NCBI GenBank assembly: GCA_964533275.1
Contig: CAZHJK010000033.1
Location: 1-24,789 of the forward strand
Direction of reading: 5' to 3'
Length of the DNA stretch: 24,789 nt
DNA from: CAZHJK01 sp964533275
GTDB taxonomy: Bacteria > Bacillota > Clostridia > Eubacteriales > Garciellaceae
The notes below the pieces were generated by a model that made no database searches, had not been told where the DNA came from, and worked only from the letters and a program-made list of their open reading frames with translations. The number at the start of each line of letters is the position of its first letter. The stretch's first letter is position 1. Positions 21,644 to 24,789 of the stretch are shown here, in pieces. The position numbers and the translations under genes were made by a program.

Positions 21644-23395
21644 TTGAATAATAAAACAAAAATAGTAATACTTGGAGCAGGTTATGCAGGAGTAGTAGCA
21701 GGTAGAAAACTAAGTAAATTATTTAAAAAAAATCCAGATGTAGAAATATCCCTAATCGATAAAAATGATTCTCATGTATTATTAACAGAATTACATGAAG
21801 TTGCCGGGAATAGAATAGATCCAGATGGTATCAAAGTTAGTCTTGAAAAATGCTTTCGTTACACAGGAGTAAAGATAATTCGTGACAGAATTGAAAATAT
21901 TGACTTTGATAATAAAAAACTAGAGGGTAAAAAAATCTATGAGTATGATTATCTTATCTTAGCTACAGGTAGCGAGCCAGCATTTTTTGGGATTAAAGGT
22001 ATGGAAGATAACTCCTTTACTCTTTGGTCCTTTGAGGATGCCTTAAGGATTAAACAACAAATATTGGACATGTTTCAAGGAGCCAGGTATGAAAAAGATC
22101 CAAATATACGCCAAGAAATGTTAACATTTGTTGTAGGTGGTGGAGGATTTACTGGTGTTGAGATGATGGGCGAGTTAATGGAGTGGGTAAATCGTCTTTG
22201 CAAGCAATATGACATAGATCGAAATGAAGTAAAACTTTATTTAGTAGAGGGCTTACCTACTATACTGCCAGTACTATCAAATGTTTCTATAAAAAAAGCA
22301 GAAAATTTCATGAAAAAAAATGGAGTGGAATTAATTAACAGTGCATTTATAACTTCAGTTAGCCCAAACGTTATTACACTTAAATCTGATAATAAGGACT
22401 CTAGTATTCAAACTCGTACCTTAATCTGGACTGGTGGTGTTCAGGGTAATCAGTTTGTTATAAAGCAAGGAATAAAGCCTGGTAAGAAGGGTAGGGCTCT
22501 TGTAAATGATTATTTAGAAATTGAAGATAAAGATAAAGTCTATGCAATAGGGGATATTGCTTACCATGAGGATAAAGATGGAAATATGATGCCCGCTCTA
22601 GTAGAATCAGCAATGCAATCAGGAGAAACAGCTGCCCATAATGTTAAGGTAGCTATAATGGGTGGAGAAAAGAAACCACTTGAAATAAATCTCCATGGAA
22701 ACATGGTCTCTATAGGCGCTATTTATTCTGTAGCAGAAGTAATGGGCAGGAAATTCTCTGGGGTGATTTCCACAATACTAAAACATTTAGTAAATATGCA
22801 TTATTTATGGGAAATCGGCGGTGCTGTTCTGATATGGGATTATATAATAGATCAATTTGTTAAAGCTGATAATGGCATAAATATCTTCTGGGATCACTTA
22901 AAAAGGCGTAGTCAGACTTTTTGGATTTTACCCCTTAGATTATACCTTGGATTCGAGTGGTTAAGATCAGGACTTGATAAAATAAATTTAGGATGGCTTG
23001 GTAATGATTATGCCCTTATCGGTGGTACTGGAACAGGTGCTGATGCTGAAGCAACTGCTACTATTATGTCATTAGTAAGTAATCATACTCCTGGATGGTA
23101 TGCATGGATAGTAGATACTATAATTATACCTAATGCTTTTATCTTTCAAAAATTAATAGTGGCGACCGAGATAGGGTTAGGACTAGCGTTCTTAAGTGGA
23201 ACCTTTACCTTTATAGCTGCCATTGTATCCATCGGCATGAACATTAACTTTATATTATCAACAGGTTTAAACGATTATTGGTTCTTAGCTTCCTCCATCC
23301 CAATGTTAGGTGGAGCTGGTCGAGTCTTTGGTTTAGACCATTATCTACTGCCAGCATTAAATAGATGGGCGCAACGAATTTCAAGAAAAGAATAA
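21644..23395 (+). CDS. Type II NADH dehydrogenase-like flavoprotein with C-terminal DoxX-like membrane domain
   Basis: The 583-residue protein starts at TTG 21644 after GGGGAGG. The FAD-binding GxGxxG is at 11-16 (GAGYAG), followed by LATGS (106-110). The NAD(P)H-binding motif GGGGFTG is at 165-171, and the second FAD segment VYAIGDIA lies near 305. To about residue 410 this is a single-subunit NADH:quinone oxidoreductase (Ndh) type. Residues 425-583 add a DoxX-like domain with about four membrane helices, starting LPLRLYLGFEWLRSGLDKI. Ordinary Ndh proteins are about 400-450 residues and membrane-bound only peripherally. The fusion should anchor the enzyme near quinone. The divergent isoprenoid genes fit a quinone role. 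The true electron acceptor is unknown. Confidence 0.86.
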   Translation: MNNKTKIVILGAGYAGVVAGRKLSKLFKKNPDVEISLIDKNDSHVLLTELHEVAGNRIDPDGIKVSLEKCFRYTGVKIIRDRIENIDFDNKKLEGKKIYEYDYLILATGSEPAFFGIKGMEDNSFTLWSFEDALRIKQQILDMFQGARYEKDPNIRQEMLTFVVGGGGFTGVEMMGELMEWVNRLCKQYDIDRNEVKLYLVEGLPTILPVLSNVSIKKAENFMKKNGVELINSAFITSVSPNVITLKSDNKDSSIQTRTLIWTGGVQGNQFVIKQGIKPGKKGRALVNDYLEIEDKDKVYAIGDIAYHEDKDGNMMPALVESAMQSGETAAHNVKVAIMGGEKKPLEINLHGNMVSIGAIYSVAEVMGRKFSGVISTILKHLVNMHYLWEIGGAVLIWDYIIDQFVKADNGINIFWDHLKRRSQTFWILPLRLYLGFEWLRSGLDKINLGWLGNDYALIGGTGTGADAEATATIMSLVSNHTPGWYAWIVDTIIIPNAFIFQKLIVATEIGLGLAFLSGTFTFIAAIVSIGMNINFILSTGLNDYWFLASSIPMLGGAGRVFGLDHYLLPALNRWAQRISRKE

Positions 23396-23419
23396 TATAA
23401 AATAAATAGGCACAGAAAC

Positions 23420-23455
23420 AAACCCCTGGCAGATAATTAATCAAACTGGGGTTTT
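23420..23455. terminator. Bidirectional terminator candidate between convergent genes
   Basis: AAACCCC (23420-23426) and GGGGTTT (23448-23454) pair across a long 21-base loop between the NDH-2-like gene and the convergent DUF1858 gene. T-rich sequence follows on both strands but the tracts are short, so efficiency is uncertain. Confidence 0.45.
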
Positions 23456-23468
23456 AATATGTAAAAAA

Positions 23469-23681
23469 TTAGTATCCCCTATTACTTTCCTCTGCGATTG
23501 AATTATTTAGGTCATTTATTAAGGCTGTGACATCTATTCCATGTGCCAAGGCACCATCTTCTATATTTTCAAAGCGTGCTGCTGCACAACCCAGACAACC
23601 CATACCATGCTTTAGGAATATTTCAATAGTAGATGGATAATCAGAAATCACCTCTGTAATATTCATTTTCATATTTATCAT
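23469..23681 (-). CDS. DUF1858 small redox protein (CxxC)
   Basis: This 70-residue protein belongs to the DUF1858 family, often described as hybrid-cluster-protein-associated redox disulfide domain. The motif HGMGCLGCAAARFENIED contains the pair C28-x2-C31, the only cysteines. The preceding ITEVISDYPSTIEIFLKHG is also typical. It is cytoplasmic and has no other domain. GGGGGTG precedes the ATG. It is divergent from rubrerythrin, with its candidate promoter overlapping the PerR-like box, which points to a role under oxidative or nitrosative stress. No hybrid cluster protein gene occurs in this window. Confidence 0.88.
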   Translation of the reverse strand: MINMKMNITEVISDYPSTIEIFLKHGMGCLGCAAARFENIEDGALAHGIDVTALINDLNNSIAEESNRGY

Positions 23682-23759
23682 TATGTTACACCCCCATTCT
23701 TATATATAGATTCTATTAATTTTTATAATTTCCTTTATTTCTTTTAATTTTAACATGAA

Positions 23760-23774
23760 AGATAATTATTATGA
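23760..23774. promoter_or_regulatory. PerR-box candidate
   Basis: AGATAATTATTATGA matches the PerR consensus TTATAAT-N-ATTATAA at 12 of 14 specified positions, with the central ATAAT-T-ATTAT perfect. It lies between divergent rubrerythrin and DUF1858 genes. Regulation of rubrerythrin-type genes by PerR is established in clostridia. Confidence 0.6.
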
Positions 23775-23794
23775 ATCGTCTTAATTCTATACAA
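23766..23794 (-). promoter_or_regulatory. Candidate promoter of the DUF1858 gene
   Basis: On the minus strand TTGTAT (23794-23789) and TAATAA (23771-23766) have a 17-base spacer. The -10 lies inside the PerR-like box, so bound repressor would block it. For the divergent rubrerythrin gene, TTAATT (23781-23786) with TGTTAT (23804-23809) is a weaker possibility just downstream of the box. Confidence 0.45.
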
Positions 23795-23871
23795 TTTTTA
23801 TAGTGTTATTAATCTTTATTAATGGGTATAAGGTGAAAAATAACTAATAATTTTATAGGGGGGAGATTACC

Positions 23872-24423
23872 ATGAATGATATGACTGCCGCAAATTTACG
23901 CTCTGCCTTTGGCGGAGAAAGCATGGCAAATATGAGATACAAATTTTGGGGAGCAAAGGCTCTAGATGAAGGTTATAAAAATGTTGCAAGATTATTTGAA
24001 GCAATTTCCTTCGCAGAGGAAGTTCATGCCGGTAATCATTTTAAAGAATTAAAAAATATAAAGGGTGATTTTTTAGTAGCATCTATGGCTGGTTTTGGTT
24101 TAACCACAACCTCTGAGAACCTTCAAGGTGCAATCGATGGAGAAAATTTTGAAATAGAGCAAATGTACCCTGCCTACATAGCAGTTGCCAAGGAACAAAA
24201 AGAAAAGGGTGGTCTTTTATCCTTCCATTATGCATTAGAAGCAGAAAAAATACATTCAGCAATGTTTACTATAGCAAAACAATCTGTTGATATGGGTAAG
24301 GATATGGAATTGGGAGATATTCAAATATGTACTGTGTGTGGTCATACTATTGATGGACCTATTCCTGATCTTTGTCCGATTTGCGGAGTAACCCATGAAA
24401 ATTTTGTAACCTTTTCTAAATAA
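23872..24423 (+). CDS. rbr: Rubrerythrin
   Basis: Rubrerythrin is a cytoplasmic non-haem di-iron peroxidase that protects anaerobes against hydrogen peroxide. The 183 residues have a ferritin-like domain first: E16 in GGESMANMRY, the E49-x2-H52 motif in AEEVHAGNH, a Glu-rich helix (SENLQGAIDGENFEIEQ) and a second ExxH in ALEAEKIH. A C-terminal rubredoxin-like FeS4 domain follows with CTVC and CPIC, 11 residues apart. The order (diiron domain then rubredoxin) is that of classical rubrerythrin, not the reversed form. A strong GGGGGGAG precedes the ATG. The PerR-like box about 100 bases upstream suggests peroxide induction. Confidence 0.94.
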   Translation: MNDMTAANLRSAFGGESMANMRYKFWGAKALDEGYKNVARLFEAISFAEEVHAGNHFKELKNIKGDFLVASMAGFGLTTTSENLQGAIDGENFEIEQMYPAYIAVAKEQKEKGGLLSFHYALEAEKIHSAMFTIAKQSVDMGKDMELGDIQICTVCGHTIDGPIPDLCPICGVTHENFVTFSK

Positions 24424-24435
24424 GAATAATATATT

Positions 24436-24474
24436 GGACAAGGATGTAGCTAAATAATCCTTGCCCATTTTTTT
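24436..24474 (+). terminator. Terminator of the rubrerythrin gene
   Basis: GGACAAGGAT (24436-24445) pairs with ATCCTTGCCC (24457-24466), with one A-C mismatch, followed by seven T (24468-24474). It reaches into the last codon of the convergent small ORF. Confidence 0.82.
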
Positions 24475-24658
24475 ATTCAAATCTTTCTAATAATTCATGT
24501 AATTGTCTAGCGTGATGTCCGTGTTCCTCTGCTAATTGTTTAAATACTTTGCTAACCTCACTATCCTTTACGCTTTTAGAATGAGATTCAAAATCCCTTA
24601 CCTTTTCCTGTTCATCTAAAATCGCCTTCATTAAAATTTCTCTTTCTTTTAACTCCAT
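24473..24658 (-). CDS. Small ferritin-like helical protein, unknown function
   Basis: This 61-residue protein is predicted to be two amphipathic helices without membrane segment or cysteine. The second helix contains FKQLAEEHGHHARQL, which closely resembles the metal-binding helix of rubrerythrin-like proteins (a Glu and His-rich LAEEE-x-HA pattern). The first helix has EQEKVRDFESHSK, also acidic with a histidine. The protein may therefore be half of a ferritin-like four-helix bundle that dimerises. That is inference from a short sequence. AGGAGGTG directly upstream of the ATG shows that it is a real gene. It is convergent with rubrerythrin. Confidence 0.72.
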   Translation of the reverse strand: MELKEREILMKAILDEQEKVRDFESHSKSVKDSEVSKVFKQLAEEHGHHARQLHELLERFE

Positions 24659-24738
24659 CTTAACACCTCCTAGCCTAATCGATTAATTTTAGTATTTCCT
24701 ATTTCTTCTTATTTATTGCAAATAAGGCATTGTTATTA

Positions 24739-24767
24739 TTTTTAATGTGGTCATAAATATGTGTAAA
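24739..24767 (-). promoter_or_regulatory. Candidate promoter of the small ferritin-like gene
   Basis: On the minus strand TTTACA (24767-24762) and TAAAAA (24744-24739) are separated by 17 bases. The region is AT-rich and the -10 is imperfect, so confidence is low. Nothing else was recognised between 24659 and the window end. Confidence 0.33.
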
Positions 24768-24789
24768 ATTATATATAAATTTTTACAAT

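Overview
The window looks like the chromosome of an anaerobic, flagellated, low-G+C Firmicute, probably a Clostridia member related to Alkaliphilus-type organisms. That placement is an inference from AT-rich DNA, strong AGGAGG-type ribosome binding sites, a Bacillus/Clostridium-style chemotaxis set (CheC, CheD and FliY) and rubrerythrin. No rRNA, tRNA, CRISPR array, integrase or transposase was seen.

Region 1 (87-10077, minus strand) is one tightly packed motility operon, read from right to left: fapA - cheW - cheD - cheB (catalytic domain only) - cheR - cheA - cheC - cheY - cheW - fliM - fliY. Its leader holds a clear class I cyclic-di-GMP riboswitch (9967-10036) followed by an intrinsic terminator (9920-9952). 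The 5' strand of the aptamer can also pair with the terminator's left arm, which suggests an OFF switch: high c-di-GMP stops transcription of the operon. A GC-rich, hairpin-dense noncoding element (7999-8099) lies between fapA and cheW.

Region 2 (10100-19131, plus strand) is an accessory island. Much of it is visibly richer in G+C than the flanks: the 60 bases at 10681-10740 contain 30 G+C, whereas 4741-4800 contain 14. It encodes a LuxR-type regulator fused to a multi-TM MFS-like domain, a small membrane protein, an MBL-fold hydrolase, a second LuxR-type regulator, two zinc-ribbon membrane proteins alternating with two lipoproteins, and finally an AT-richer pair of lipoproteins with related N-termini. 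Three of its intergenic regions carry the same 18-bp dyad, TTCACCC-N6-GGKGAT in approximate form, each 22-23 bp before a -10-like hexamer. The middle copy is centred near -43, as expected for a LuxR-family activator site. I read this as an uncharacterised envelope regulon with its own regulators and operator; its physiological role is unknown.

Region 3 (19207-24789) returns to AT-rich DNA. On the minus strand are a TPR protein, a polyprenyl (heptaprenyl-type) diphosphate synthase and an integral membrane protein of the Gx-transporter/heptaprenyl synthase component I family. Divergent from them is a type II NADH dehydrogenase-like flavoprotein with a C-terminal DoxX-like membrane domain. Then come a DUF1858 CxxC protein and a rubrerythrin, divergently arranged around a good PerR-box candidate, and a 61-residue helical protein resembling half of a ferritin-like fold. 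This part looks like isoprenoid-quinone and oxidative-stress functions of an anaerobe.
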